DNA of 64,000 nucleotides from Paraburkholderia oxyphila NBRC 105797 (lineage in GTDB: Bacteria > Pseudomonadota > Gammaproteobacteria > Burkholderiales > Burkholderiaceae): NCBI RefSeq assembly GCF_000685075.1, contig NZ_BAYD01000015.1:80725-144724 (forward strand). Reading direction: 5' to 3'. Shown one piece after another: positions 8,687 through 17,311 of the stretch (position 1 is its first letter; each line of letters opens with the position of its first letter). A program made the translations under genes and the position numbers. The notes beneath the pieces are model-generated. The model was given only the letters and a program-made list of their open reading frames with translations, made no database searches and had not been told where the DNA came from.

Positions 8687-9637
8687 TCAAGTCCTGTTAG
8701 CCGTCGAACCGGTTGAGGCGATGCCCTGGTTTATGTGCGTTTGCAGATGGTGATGGACCGCCGGTAGATGTTCAAGCGCGAGCGCCGGATAAGCGTGGTG
8801 GACCTGATGGAAGCCAATGTTGCGCGGATAGAGCACGAGCTTGCCGAACCAGCCGAAGCCGAGGGTCCGCGTCATCGACCAGATCGTTTCGGGCGCGCGT
8901 TCGCCCACTTCCACGTGTTCATGCTCGAGCAAAACGCGGTTCGCATTCATGATGCCGCCGAGTACCCACGGCAGCCCATAGTAGGCCATGAACGGTAGAT
9001 CCCAGTGGACGACTGCGGTGATCGCCAGCCAATACGCCACGCAATGCGGGAGATCGTGGCGCGCGCACGCAATGACCTCCGGATGACGCCTCAATTCGGC
9101 GTGCGAGCGGTCTTGCAGGAAGCCGCGTGCGTACCAGGAGCGGAACGCAGGCCACGCCAGCGCGACCGGCGCCATCAGGGCGCGTAGCGGCCACCATAGG
9201 GGAAGCAGCGCGCCACGCAGCATCATGACGCGGCGTACCCAGCCGCCGCGCGCGGAGAGCCGGTGCAGGTAAGGGTCCTGCCGCGTGCCGACGGCACGGT
9301 GGTGGCGCAAATGGTGATAGCGCATCGCGGCGATTGATGAGCCGATGGTCCACCCCGCAAACGCTTCGACGAGAGCAAGCGGTAGCGACAACCGCCGCGC
9401 AGGGAGGTGGCAAGCGTCGTGCAGAATGACGCCGAACGACTGCAGGCGGCCCGCGATCAAAAGCACGCCCACCGCGTATGCGAACGGGTTCGGCATTGCG
9501 CGCATGGCTGCCCAGCACAGTACAATGATCGTCCAGTCGATGCTGGCATAACGCACGAGCCGCCACGGCTGCGCACTGTCCACGAAGGGGAGTGTTAGCC
9601 GGAGTTCGGCGAGCGTCGGCAGACGGAACGAAGACAT
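8687..9637 (-). CDS. fatty acid desaturase, membrane di-iron enzyme
   Basis: A 316-residue membrane desaturase with complete histidine boxes: HDACH at 73-77, HHLRHH at 108-113 and HQVHH at 277-281. It is convergent with the Rieske gene, 44 bases between stops, and divergent from tssF. Its boxes resemble those of the C-terminal half of the PAP2 fusion more than those of the other desaturase, suggesting two distinct desaturase subtypes in the cluster. The likely reaction is desaturation or hydroxylation of a lipid chain in the inner membrane. The substrate is not identifiable from sequence. Confidence 0.8.
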   Translation of the reverse strand: MSSFRLPTLAELRLTLPFVDSAQPWRLVRYASIDWTIIVLCWAAMRAMPNPFAYAVGVLLIAGRLQSFGVILHDACHLPARRLSLPLALVEAFAGWTIGSSIAAMRYHHLRHHRAVGTRQDPYLHRLSARGGWVRRVMMLRGALLPLWWPLRALMAPVALAWPAFRSWYARGFLQDRSHAELRRHPEVIACARHDLPHCVAYWLAITAVVHWDLPFMAYYGLPWVLGGIMNANRVLLEHEHVEVGERAPETIWSMTRTLGFGWFGKLVLYPRNIGFHQVHHAYPALALEHLPAVHHHLQTHINQGIASTGSTANRT

Positions 9638-9925
9638 GGGCGATGAGATGTGCGGTTACGTGCGGTGAGTGGCTCACGCGCGGGAGCGGGGTAGAGACAT
9701 CGGCTCGTGCCCTGAAATATACACCAGTGGATTGCGTCACTGAGTTAGCCCCATCTGTGCTCGGATACAGGTCACGGGGAAGATCAATTGACGGATGCCG
9801 GGTGCGAACAACTTGATATGGGCAGGCGCGGCGGGTGACCGCCGGGTCTGATGCCCCAACGACAATGTACTCCTCGAAAGAGACCCCGCTCAGCGATATG
9901 TGGTGACGTGGCGAGCTGGTGCCCC
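9638..9925. other. intergenic region between divergent desaturase and tssF
   Basis: These 288 bases separate the starts of a desaturase on the minus strand and tssF on the plus strand, so promoters for both should lie here. The DNA is less GC-rich than the flanking genes, with an AT-rich patch around 9714-9722. I see no clear operator palindrome or RNA structure. Confidence 0.4.
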
Positions 9926-11779
9926 ATGAACGATCTTATCCATAGTTACGAACGAGAGCTCGCGATCCTGCGCGTATCGCTTGCTGAATTTGGCGTCCGG
10001 TATCCGCGGGTCGCAGCTCGCCTTGCTATTTCGGGTGAGCGGTCAGAGGACCTCTACGTGGAGCGCATGATTCAGTCTGCGGCGCTGATCAACGCGCGCA
10101 TACACGAGCAACTCGACGACGATTTTTCCGCATTTACAAAGCCACTTCTCGAGGTCCTGTACCCCGAATTCCTGCGGCCGTTCCCATCATGTTCCATCGC
10201 CTGCTTCGAGCCGGGCGCGGCCGTCGAACGGCTGACGAGGCCAGCCGTGGTCAGGCGTGGCAAGCAACTCACGACCCGTTCTGGCGCTTACGGTTTCCGG
10301 ACCATCTACGATGTGACGCTGTCCCCCCTGCGCATCGACGAGGCGATCTATCGGTTGCCGTCGGCGGTGCCCTCCAGCGTGCAGCTGCCCGAGGGTGCGA
10401 GTGGTGTCTTTTCGATCAGCTTTGCCGTGCCGTCGGAAGCGATCGCATTCGCTGATGCGATACCCGGGGTAGTGCGGCTTTTCGTCGATGCACCCGGAAT
10501 TGCTGCCGCGTCGGTCATCGACGCGCTCATCCACGGGGCCGGGACCGCCTTTGTCGAGGTGGATTCGAGTGGGCGCTGGAGCGTGCTGGATGCAGTACCC
10601 GTCTCAGCAGTTGGCTTCGGCGATGAAGAAGCGCTGATCGAGCGCCCGCACGGAGGGCAGTCCCAGTATCGACAACTGCTCGAGTATTTCGCCTATCCAC
10701 AGAAGTTTTACTTCCTGGACGTCCATCTCGGACAGGTTCCAGGTTGCCGGGGAGTAAAAAGGCGGCTGACCATCCATGTGCCGGTCAGCGGTCTTCATCC
10801 TGATGCGGCTGCCGCGGCGTCGTTGACGGGATTGTCGGCGCGTAACTTCCGGCTGGGTTGTACTCCGGTAGTGAACCTTTTCACCTGTGCGGCGGAACCG
10901 ATCGCACTAAAGGACGTGACGCGTCCCGTCTATCCCTTGGTGCCGCAGACTGTCACGCCGGCCGCCGCCGCTGTCTGGGCGGTGCAATCGGTGCGGCTCA
11001 CGACGGAAGGGGACAGTAGCTCATCGTCAAGAGAGATCAATCCGCTTTACTCGCTTGGGCATCATGCGGGCTTCGGTAGCGCCGCGACCGGAACGCGGGA
11101 TCTGTACTGGCTAGCGGCCCATGAGGCTGGCGTTGACTGGCATCCCGGCAGGCAGGAGTGTGTCCTCTCTTTCGTTGACGGACGCGGCAAGGAAGCCGAG
11201 CCACCGCGCGACGAACAGATTGACGCCATGCTCGTCTGCAGCAACGGCGACTTGCCGTCGTCCATGCAATGGGGCGAGCCGCGGGGTGATTTTGTTTACC
11301 CGGACAGATCCCATGTGGGCAAAATCACGCTCATCCATAGGCCAACTGACAGCACGCCACGACCAGTCGCGCGCAACCTCCACTGGGACCTGCTTCGAAG
11401 CCTGTCGGCCGGCCCATTTAGCCTCGACCAGTCCGGCCTGCCCGCATTGAAGGCATTGATGAACGGCCACGTGCCCGTTGGCGCGCAATCGGGCGCTCAA
11501 CAGGTCAACGCCATTGTCGGACTGGCCCGTGAGAGCGCGATGGAGTGGGTCGTCGACGAGCTTCAGTCCCGTATGGTTCGCGGGCTCAGGGTGCGGCTCG
11601 TGATCGATGAGGGCGCGCTGAGCGGGGTGTCCCTGACCGTCTATGTGCGAGTGCTCGAAAGTGTGTTCCTCCGATACGCGCCAGCGCATAGCTTCGTCCA
11701 GCTGATCATGATTTCGGCCAGCAACGGAGCGGAGTTGGCGCGGGGGCGGCTCTTGCCCGGCGCCGTGCCGCTTGTCTGA
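9926..11779 (+). CDS. tssF: TssF, type VI secretion baseplate protein
   Basis: A 617-residue TssF (ImpG/VasA) protein. TssF forms the wedge of the T6SS baseplate with TssE, TssG and TssK. The opening, with YERELAILRVSLAEFGVRYP and RISGERSEDLYVERM-like elements, and the later LEVLYPEFLRPFPS segment are diagnostic. The ATG at 9926 gives the family start; a longer frame to 9851 adds unrelated residues. Normally tssF is followed directly by tssG and preceded by tssE. Here it is followed by a convergent quinone oxidoreductase gene and preceded by a divergent desaturase gene, so it is an orphan within this window. The length is normal and there is no frameshift. Codon use looks less GC-biased than its neighbours. 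Confidence 0.88.
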   Translation: MNDLIHSYERELAILRVSLAEFGVRYPRVAARLAISGERSEDLYVERMIQSAALINARIHEQLDDDFSAFTKPLLEVLYPEFLRPFPSCSIACFEPGAAVERLTRPAVVRRGKQLTTRSGAYGFRTIYDVTLSPLRIDEAIYRLPSAVPSSVQLPEGASGVFSISFAVPSEAIAFADAIPGVVRLFVDAPGIAAASVIDALIHGAGTAFVEVDSSGRWSVLDAVPVSAVGFGDEEALIERPHGGQSQYRQLLEYFAYPQKFYFLDVHLGQVPGCRGVKRRLTIHVPVSGLHPDAAAAASLTGLSARNFRLGCTPVVNLFTCAAEPIALKDVTRPVYPLVPQTVTPAAAAVWAVQSVRLTTEGDSSSSSREINPLYSLGHHAGFGSAATGTRDLYWLAAHEAGVDWHPGRQECVLSFVDGRGKEAEPPRDEQIDAMLVCSNGDLPSSMQWGEPRGDFVYPDRSHVGKITLIHRPTDSTPRPVARNLHWDLLRSLSAGPFSLDQSGLPALKALMNGHVPVGAQSGAQQVNAIVGLARESAMEWVVDELQSRMVRGLRVRLVIDEGALSGVSLTVYVRVLESVFLRYAPAHSFVQLIMISASNGAELARGRLLPGAVPLV

Positions 11780-11792
11780 AGCGGTCCCGGCC

Positions 11793-12764
11793 TTATGGCA
11801 CGAGCACCGTCGACCCAACCGTCCTGCGCGACTCCAGCGCGCGATGCGCATCGGCGGCCTCGGCGAGTGCGAACGTCTGCCCGGGTTCACTGCGAATCTT
11901 GCCGGCCAGTACGAGATCGAATAGCTCGCTTGCCATCGCGAGCATATGCGATCGCGGCGTCGCGTAATGCACCATCGCTGGCCGCGTCACCCAGATCGAG
12001 CCCTTGCGGGCCAGCACGCGGGTGTCGAGCGCCACAGGACCGGATGACGTGCCGTTGCTCACCAACGTGCCGCGTACCTGCAGGCTATCGAGCGAGGCGT
12101 CCAGCGTATCCTTGCCGACCGAGTCGAATACGACCTCCACGCCCTTGCCGTCGGTGAGTTCGCGCACGCGTTCGGCAATGTTTTCGCGCGAGGTCACGAT
12201 GGTGTGCGTGCAGCCGTTGCGTTGCGCTATTTCCGCCTTTTCGTCGGTGCTGACTGTCCCGATCATGGTGACGCCGATCGCCCGCGCCCACTGGCTGGCA
12301 ATCGACCCCACCCCGCCCGCCGCGGCGTGGTACAGGATGGTTTCTCCGCCTTTGAGCGGATAGACCTGCCGGAACAGGTACTGTGCGGTCATGCCCTTCA
12401 TGATCAGTGTCGATGCGGTCTGGTCGCTGATGCCGTCGGGCAGGGGGATCAGCACGTCGGCGGGCATCACGCGCACATCCGAATAGGCCCCCTGGGGTCC
12501 CAGCAGGTAGCCGACTCTGTCGCCCACCTTGATGTCGGCCACGCCCTCGCCGACGGCTTCGACCACGCCCACCGCATCGGAACCCAGGCCATTGGGCAGG
12601 GCGAGCGGGTATTGGCCGGTACGGAAATAGATGTCGATGAAATTGACGGCAACATACGTGTGCCGCACCCGCGCCTGGCCGGGGCCTGGCTCACCCACCG
12701 AAACGGTTTCGAGCCTGAGAACTTCGGGTCCTCCGGTCTGGGCGAATCGAATCGCTCGTGCCAT
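11793..12764 (-). CDS. NADPH:quinone oxidoreductase family protein
   Basis: A 323-residue medium-chain dehydrogenase/reductase of the zinc-free quinone reductase (QOR) group. It shows the VNFIDIYFRTGQYP substrate-site segment near 40-54, the LGSDAVGVVEAVG segment and the Rossmann motif YHAAAGGVGSIASQWA near 145-160. The zinc-binding cysteines of alcohol dehydrogenases are absent. It probably reduces a quinone or an enone/aldehyde with NADPH. It lies 123 bases downstream of the BKACE gene on the same strand and is probably co-transcribed, so it may remove or make a reactive intermediate of that pathway. Confidence 0.85.
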   Translation of the reverse strand: MARAIRFAQTGGPEVLRLETVSVGEPGPGQARVRHTYVAVNFIDIYFRTGQYPLALPNGLGSDAVGVVEAVGEGVADIKVGDRVGYLLGPQGAYSDVRVMPADVLIPLPDGISDQTASTLIMKGMTAQYLFRQVYPLKGGETILYHAAAGGVGSIASQWARAIGVTMIGTVSTDEKAEIAQRNGCTHTIVTSRENIAERVRELTDGKGVEVVFDSVGKDTLDASLDSLQVRGTLVSNGTSSGPVALDTRVLARKGSIWVTRPAMVHYATPRSHMLAMASELFDLVLAGKIRSEPGQTFALAEAADAHRALESRRTVGSTVLVP

Positions 12765-12887
12765 ATTCAGTATTCCTTTGTGAATGTCGATGATTGCGCG
12801 GCCGCCTGGCCACGCGGCCCGTCTTCGCGTACGTGTGCTCGCGGCGACCCGTGCAGGGCAGGGCGTATCGCCCGCACTCGGGAAACT

Positions 12888-13946
12888 TCAGTCCGGCTTG
12901 CGCAGGAAGCCCTGGTTGCCGCCGTTTCGATTGGGTGCGAAGCCGTTGGCCTGCAGCGTCTCTTCCGCTGTGTCGTAGAACACGCCGATCTTGCAGATCT
13001 CGCGTGCCTGCTTCGCGGTCGCGATCGGGCGACCGAATTCGCCCGCGATACGCACCAGTTGCCTGACTTGCTCCACCGAGCTCATCTTGCCCGTGCGGGT
13101 CTGGTTCCACAGCACATCCTCGATACCGCACCGGACATGCAGGCCCAGGGCAATACCGATCATATTCACAGGCAGCACATTGAGAACCGAGCTTTCCACT
13201 GTCACCACCGCACCGTCGGGCACGGCGCGCAGCATGTTGGCCAGGTTGTAGATGTTCGCCTGATCCATGCCGCCGCTGATGGCCACCCAGTTCATCACCA
13301 GCGGCCCCTTGTACACGCCGCGGCGTATCAGGCGTTCGATCGTTTCGAAGCTGTTGATGTTGTAGACCTGGAACTCGCTTTGGATGCCGGCGGCCGACAG
13401 GCGCCGGATGTGCTCCTCGATAAAGCTGGGATTCGAGGGCACGATCATGTCCTTGTAGGTCCCGTAGAGGTGCGGGAATCCGCGCGATACACCCTTGAAG
13501 TCGTCGATGCCGGCGTGCTCCGTCACGTTCATCTGGGTGGTGTTGACGGTGACCGTGACCTGGTCTGGTTTCGGATCGAGTTCGGCCAGCATGTGCCGCG
13601 TGTCGTCGGAGAGCCATTTGGCCGCCGCGCCGTCGCTCTCGGGCGCGAAGCTGATGGAGCCGCCCACCTGGATGATCATCTCCGGCACGCGCTCGCGCAC
13701 GCCGGCGATCAGCTCATTGAACATGGACAGGCGCTTGCTGCCCTTGCCATCGGGTTCGCGCACATGCAGATGCAGTACGGTGGCTCCGGCTTCATAGCAA
13801 TCCACCGCCTTCTGAATCTGCTCTTCCATCGTGACAGGGATATCTTCGGGGAAGTCCGAGGGAATCCAGCCCGGCGCATAGGGCGCGGCCGTGATGATCA
13901 AGGGCTGCTGGTTCTCGGGATACAGGTGACCGTCAAGAAAATTCAT
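12888..13946 (-). CDS. beta-keto acid cleavage enzyme (BKACE, DUF849), copy 1
   Basis: A 352-residue BKACE protein. The family condenses a beta-keto acid with acetyl-CoA and splits it into acetoacetate and a new acyl-CoA, using a zinc ion. The HLHVR motif near 59-63 supplies the two zinc histidines, and the VTVES stretch near 248-252 supplies the zinc glutamate. A paralogue at 24919-25977 has the same length and aligns without gaps at roughly four residues in five by eye. It is divergent from the porin operon. The 423 bases between carry two copies of the proposed GntR operator. The substrate class (ketoglutarate, dehydrocarnitine, ketoadipate type) cannot be decided by eye. Confidence 0.88.
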   Translation of the reverse strand: MNFLDGHLYPENQQPLIITAAPYAPGWIPSDFPEDIPVTMEEQIQKAVDCYEAGATVLHLHVREPDGKGSKRLSMFNELIAGVRERVPEMIIQVGGSISFAPESDGAAAKWLSDDTRHMLAELDPKPDQVTVTVNTTQMNVTEHAGIDDFKGVSRGFPHLYGTYKDMIVPSNPSFIEEHIRRLSAAGIQSEFQVYNINSFETIERLIRRGVYKGPLVMNWVAISGGMDQANIYNLANMLRAVPDGAVVTVESSVLNVLPVNMIGIALGLHVRCGIEDVLWNQTRTGKMSSVEQVRQLVRIAGEFGRPIATAKQAREICKIGVFYDTAEETLQANGFAPNRNGGNQGFLRKPD

Positions 13947-14125
13947 GATGATGGATCTCTACGTGAAAGATAGATGATAAGGATATCGAACGACATATCT
14001 GAATCGCTCGCGTGATCGACAGGGCGGCAATAGCGGCTGCACTTTTCCTCCCCACCGTGACTCGGGTTCGGCCGTACGCTGGCACAAGGCCAGTGTTGCT
14101 TTCAGTGTAGTCTCGCAAACAAATA

Positions 14126-14140
14126 ATGTCGACAAGAATA
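14126..14140 (+). promoter_or_regulatory. proposed GntR operator, site 1
   Basis: The 15-mer ATGTCGACAAGAATA contains the perfect 8-base palindrome TGTCGACA (14127-14134). It matches sites 2 and 3 except at the one variable position. It lies about 180 bases upstream of the BKACE start, on the side that would control the minus-strand operon. Binding by the GntR paralogues is inferred. Confidence 0.55.
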
Positions 14141-14235
14141 TTCGCGGCGAGGTACGATGCGGCTGAGAACCTTCGGACTGCGTCGATACAGGCAGGATCC
14201 GGTCCGTAGTAATCGGGTACCTGGTGTAATTATTG

Positions 14236-14250
14236 ATGTCGACAATAATA
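14236..14250 (+). promoter_or_regulatory. proposed GntR operator, site 2
   Basis: The 15-mer ATGTCGACAATAATA holds TGTCGACA at 14237-14244. It sits in an AT-rich patch about 120 bases upstream of the porin start, a position that would overlap or border a promoter for the porin operon. Assignment to the GntR regulators is inferred from recurrence. Confidence 0.6.
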
Positions 14251-14369
14251 AAATTTAGCGATCATGGCGCAGCCGACGTTCGACCGAACGATCGGACCAT
14301 GGCCGGCGGCAATGGGAGCCGACGGGTGTCTGGCTAATCGCACAACGCAAAGAAAACGGAGGAGACGCA

Positions 14370-15491
14370 ATGAAGCTGAAATGGGGGGCGGTAGCCCTGT
14401 CCGCAGTCCTGGCAGGCGCTGCGCACGCGCAATCGTCTGTGACGCTGTATGGCGCCATCGACACGGGGCTGCTCTATCAGAGCACCTCGGCCGCGTCGTA
14501 CGCGGGCAACGCGAAGAACCTGGGGCATCTCTATTCCCTGAAAGACGCCGGCATCTATGCCAGCTTCTGGGGAATCAGGGGCACCGAGGACATCGGTAAT
14601 GGCTACAAGGTCAATTTCCGGATGCAAGGCGTGTTCAATTCCGGCACCGGCAAGTTTGGCCTTGCGGATACGACGGGGGCCTCCGCGATCTTCGGCATGC
14701 AGTCGAGCGTGGGCGTGTCCGGGCCGTTCGGTTCGGTCGACCTCGGGCGGCAGTACGCGCCAATGATCTTCGCGATGGCCGATACCGACGTGCGCGCTGC
14801 GCAGTACTTCGGCAGCGTTCTCGGGGCGTGGCTCGGCCTGAACCAGGCCGCGCACTGGACCGGCACGAATACCAACGTTCCGATCGGCGCGCTGTATGAC
14901 GATAACGCGATCGTCTATCAGTCGCCGAAGTTTTATGGCGCCTGGCTTGCGCTGGAGTATGCGCCCGGTGGCGTGGCGGGGCAGTTTCAGGGCGGCACGC
15001 GCGAATCCGCCGTGCTCCGCTATTCGAACTACGGTCTGAACCTCGCGGCAGCGTACTACAACGGGCACGACACCAACCTGGCCGCAGCCACGCCCACTGG
15101 CCTCGACAACAACCGCTTCTACTACGTTGGCGGCAAGTACACCTTCCACGGCGTGTCGGTTTCGCTCGGGTATGGTCTTGGGCAGAATCCCTCAGACAAG
15201 GCCTCAGCCAACCTCGAATTCATTTCGGCTGGACTCGGCTATCAATTTACGCCGTTCTTCAGGCTGACCTCGGGCTTCTACTATATGAAGGACCGCAACG
15301 ATTCCGCGAATCATTCGAGCGAATACGCGCTGGGTGCGGAATACAGCGTGTCCAAGCGCACGCTGCTCTATGCGCAGGTGGGCTATGTCGACAACCGGGG
15401 CACCATGAATCAGGCCATCACGTATGGAGCACCGGTTGCACCGGGCGTTTCCACAACGGCGGCGAATATCGGTATCCGCCACACTTTCTGA
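14370..15491 (+). CDS. outer-membrane trimeric porin, Burkholderia type
   Basis: A 373-residue general porin. It has a cleavable signal peptide ending AHA at about residue 20, then the QSSVTLYGAID opening typical of neisserial/burkholderial porins, repeated amphipathic beta strands, and a C-terminal phenylalanine in GIRHTF, the outer-membrane insertion signal. It forms a 16-stranded channel for small solutes. A strong GGAGGAG ribosome site precedes the ATG. As first gene of an island with two MFS carriers, it probably admits the substrate of the local catabolic pathway. It lies downstream of proposed operator site 2. Confidence 0.9.
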   Translation: MKLKWGAVALSAVLAGAAHAQSSVTLYGAIDTGLLYQSTSAASYAGNAKNLGHLYSLKDAGIYASFWGIRGTEDIGNGYKVNFRMQGVFNSGTGKFGLADTTGASAIFGMQSSVGVSGPFGSVDLGRQYAPMIFAMADTDVRAAQYFGSVLGAWLGLNQAAHWTGTNTNVPIGALYDDNAIVYQSPKFYGAWLALEYAPGGVAGQFQGGTRESAVLRYSNYGLNLAAAYYNGHDTNLAAATPTGLDNNRFYYVGGKYTFHGVSVSLGYGLGQNPSDKASANLEFISAGLGYQFTPFFRLTSGFYYMKDRNDSANHSSEYALGAEYSVSKRTLLYAQVGYVDNRGTMNQAITYGAPVAPGVSTTAANIGIRHTF

Positions 15492-15518
15492 AGACATGAA
15501 ATGCAACCGGAGCATGCA

Positions 15519-15893
15519 ATGGCAAAGAACATGATCGTGGGCATTTCGCTTTGCGCGGCGATTCTCGCGCTGCTGGCAGGGCTGAGCGTCGATGCGAATG
15601 CCCAGGACAACGCCATGCCGACGGCCTCGACGGCGATCCCTGCCACGCCGACGGCAAGGGAGGTCAGGAAAGCAAACCGGGCGCTGAGCCGCAAGGTGTA
15701 TGCCGCGCTCGCGAAGCACAAGGAAATCAACGCCGGTGACATCAGCATCGTCGCAAGAAGCGGTGTTGTCACCCTCAATGGCACCGTCACCGAGTCTTCG
15801 CAGATCGGCGCCGTGGTGGAGATCGCGAAGGGGGTGCCTGGCGTGACTTCCGTGACGAACCGGCTTTCGGTTCAGCGATCCTTTGGCGAGTAG
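15519..15893 (+). CDS. secreted BON-domain protein
   Basis: A 124-residue protein with a signal peptide (hydrophobic core at about 5-25, cleavage near ANAQ) and one BON domain at about 45-122, with the usual V-x-V-x-x-x-x-G-V-V-T-L-x-G-x-V pattern. BON domains bind phospholipid or envelope surfaces; this protein is likely periplasmic. The ATG at 15519 is preferred to one six codons upstream because GGAG lies at the right distance and the signal peptide begins directly. It lies 27 bases after the porin and probably shares its transcript. Its role in the island is unclear. Confidence 0.8.
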   Translation: MAKNMIVGISLCAAILALLAGLSVDANAQDNAMPTASTAIPATPTAREVRKANRALSRKVYAALAKHKEINAGDISIVARSGVVTLNGTVTESSQIGAVVEIAKGVPGVTSVTNRLSVQRSFGE

Positions 15894-15940
15894 AAGGCCG
15901 CCGCACCTGCCGCGTCGATTGCGGAGGTGTACGTGAATCC

Positions 15941-17311
15941 ATGAAGGAGACCGAGTTGAATCTTTATACGAGCCCTGCCGCGTCGACCGAGTCATCCAGG
16001 GTTGCCGGCGGTACCCGCGCGTATGCGTGGTTGGTGTTTGCGTTGATGTTTTGTCTGCTGTTGTCCGACTACATGTCGCGGCAGGCGCTCAACGCGTTGT
16101 TTCCGATGCTGAAGCTGCAGTGGGGCCTCTCCGATACCCAGCTCGGATCGGTCAGCAGCATCGTGCCGTTGGCGGTTGGCGTGCTGACGCTGCCGTTCTC
16201 TCTCGTCGCGGACCGCTGGGGGCGCGTCAAGAGCATCACGCTGATGGCGGGCTTGTGGAGTGTCGCCACGCTCGGATGCGCGATTGCCGCCAATTACCAC
16301 GAGATGTTTGTCGCACGCATGTTCGTCGGTGTCGGCGAGGCCGCTTATGGAAGCGTGGGGCTCGCCATGCTCATCGGCATTTTTCCGAAGCGCATGCGTT
16401 CCAGTATCGTCGGCGGCTTTACGTCTGCGGCGGCCTTCGGGTCGGTGCTCGGCGTTTCGCTTTCGGGCATCATTGCGACCCATCTTGGGTGGCGCTGGTC
16501 AATGGGCACGATGGCGATATTCGGACTGGTGCTGGTCATCGTTTATGGCTTTGTCGTCACGGAAAAGCGCATGGCGCGCGTGTGTGCGGACGAGACCGAT
16601 GACGCTGCGGTGCATGACCGCCTCGCATGGGCTCCCCGGGCACTGCTCTCCAGCCTGTTTCCGTCACGTTCGGTGCTGTGTGCCTATCTTGGCAGCGCGT
16701 TGCAGCTCTTCATCCAGGGCACGCTGTTCGTGTGGCTGCCCAGCTACCTGAATCGCTACTGGGGGATGCCTGTGGGCAAAGCAGCCGTTGTGGCGGCGGG
16801 TCTTGTGCTTGTCAGCGGTCTGGGCCAATTCCTGTGCGGCGTGATGACCGACTGGGTGAGCGGGAATTCGTCGCTCAGAAGGTGGAACATGGCGATTGGC
16901 TATTGCCTTGCGCTCGGCGTGCTGCTGGAGTTCGCGTTTCGCTTGCCGCCCGGCAACCTGCAGCTCGCATTGCTTGCGCCCGCCGTGTTCTTTCTGGCCA
17001 GCTCGTTCAGTACGTGTGGCGCGATCATCGCGGGAGCCACGTCACCGACGATCCACGGTTCGGCTTTTGCCACGCTGACGCTGTTCAACAATATCCTGGG
17101 GCTCGCAGCTGGCCCATTCGTCACCGGGATGGTGTCCGACGCGGTCGGTCTTCAAATCGCCCTGCGGTGGCTTCCCGTTGCGGCAATCCTGCCTTTGACG
17201 ATGTATCTCCTTGGCCGATGGTGCCACTGCGCGCAAGCGCGGCGCCAGGACGAGGTCGACCACTGCACGGTATCTGGAATTCCCGGAGAGAAGCATGAAC
17301 ATTGTGGATGA
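15941..17311 (+). CDS. major facilitator superfamily transporter 1
   Basis: A 456-residue MFS carrier with about 12 predicted membrane segments. The loop DRWGRVKS after the second segment is the MFS signature (G-x-x-x-D-R-x-G-R). The sequence type resembles metabolite:H+ symporters for organic acids (ACS/AAHS-like), placing it in the inner membrane as an importer. The ATG at 15941 is directly followed by AAGGAG, which is itself well placed to serve as ribosome site for a TTG at 15956, so the true start may be five codons later. The 3' end overlaps the next MFS gene by 17 bases. Confidence 0.85.
   Translation: MKETELNLYTSPAASTESSRVAGGTRAYAWLVFALMFCLLLSDYMSRQALNALFPMLKLQWGLSDTQLGSVSSIVPLAVGVLTLPFSLVADRWGRVKSITLMAGLWSVATLGCAIAANYHEMFVARMFVGVGEAAYGSVGLAMLIGIFPKRMRSSIVGGFTSAAAFGSVLGVSLSGIIATHLGWRWSMGTMAIFGLVLVIVYGFVVTEKRMARVCADETDDAAVHDRLAWAPRALLSSLFPSRSVLCAYLGSALQLFIQGTLFVWLPSYLNRYWGMPVGKAAVVAAGLVLVSGLGQFLCGVMTDWVSGNSSLRRWNMAIGYCLALGVLLEFAFRLPPGNLQLALLAPAVFFLASSFSTCGAIIAGATSPTIHGSAFATLTLFNNILGLAAGPFVTGMVSDAVGLQIALRWLPVAAILPLTMYLLGRWCHCAQARRQDEVDHCTVSGIPGEKHEHCG

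Larger units (their letters stand above)
13947..14369. other. 423-base divergent promoter region of BKACE and porin
   Basis: No gene is seen here. The stretch is distinctly AT-rich compared with the window and holds two matches to a 15-base motif (14126-14140 and 14236-14250), one nearer each divergent gene. A porin ribosome binding site, GGAGGAG, lies just upstream of 14370. A weaker partial match on the minus strand lies near 13982-13999. Confidence 0.6.

Noticed and set aside
12204..13973. Long open frame antisense to the BKACE and quinone reductase genes
   Set aside because: It is the mirror of two genes with clear motifs, a normal consequence of high GC content, and shows no protein-like composition.
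15389..15397. TGTCGACA within the porin coding sequence
   Set aside because: The 8-base core alone is not followed by the AATA part of the motif and lies in codons, so is likely chance.
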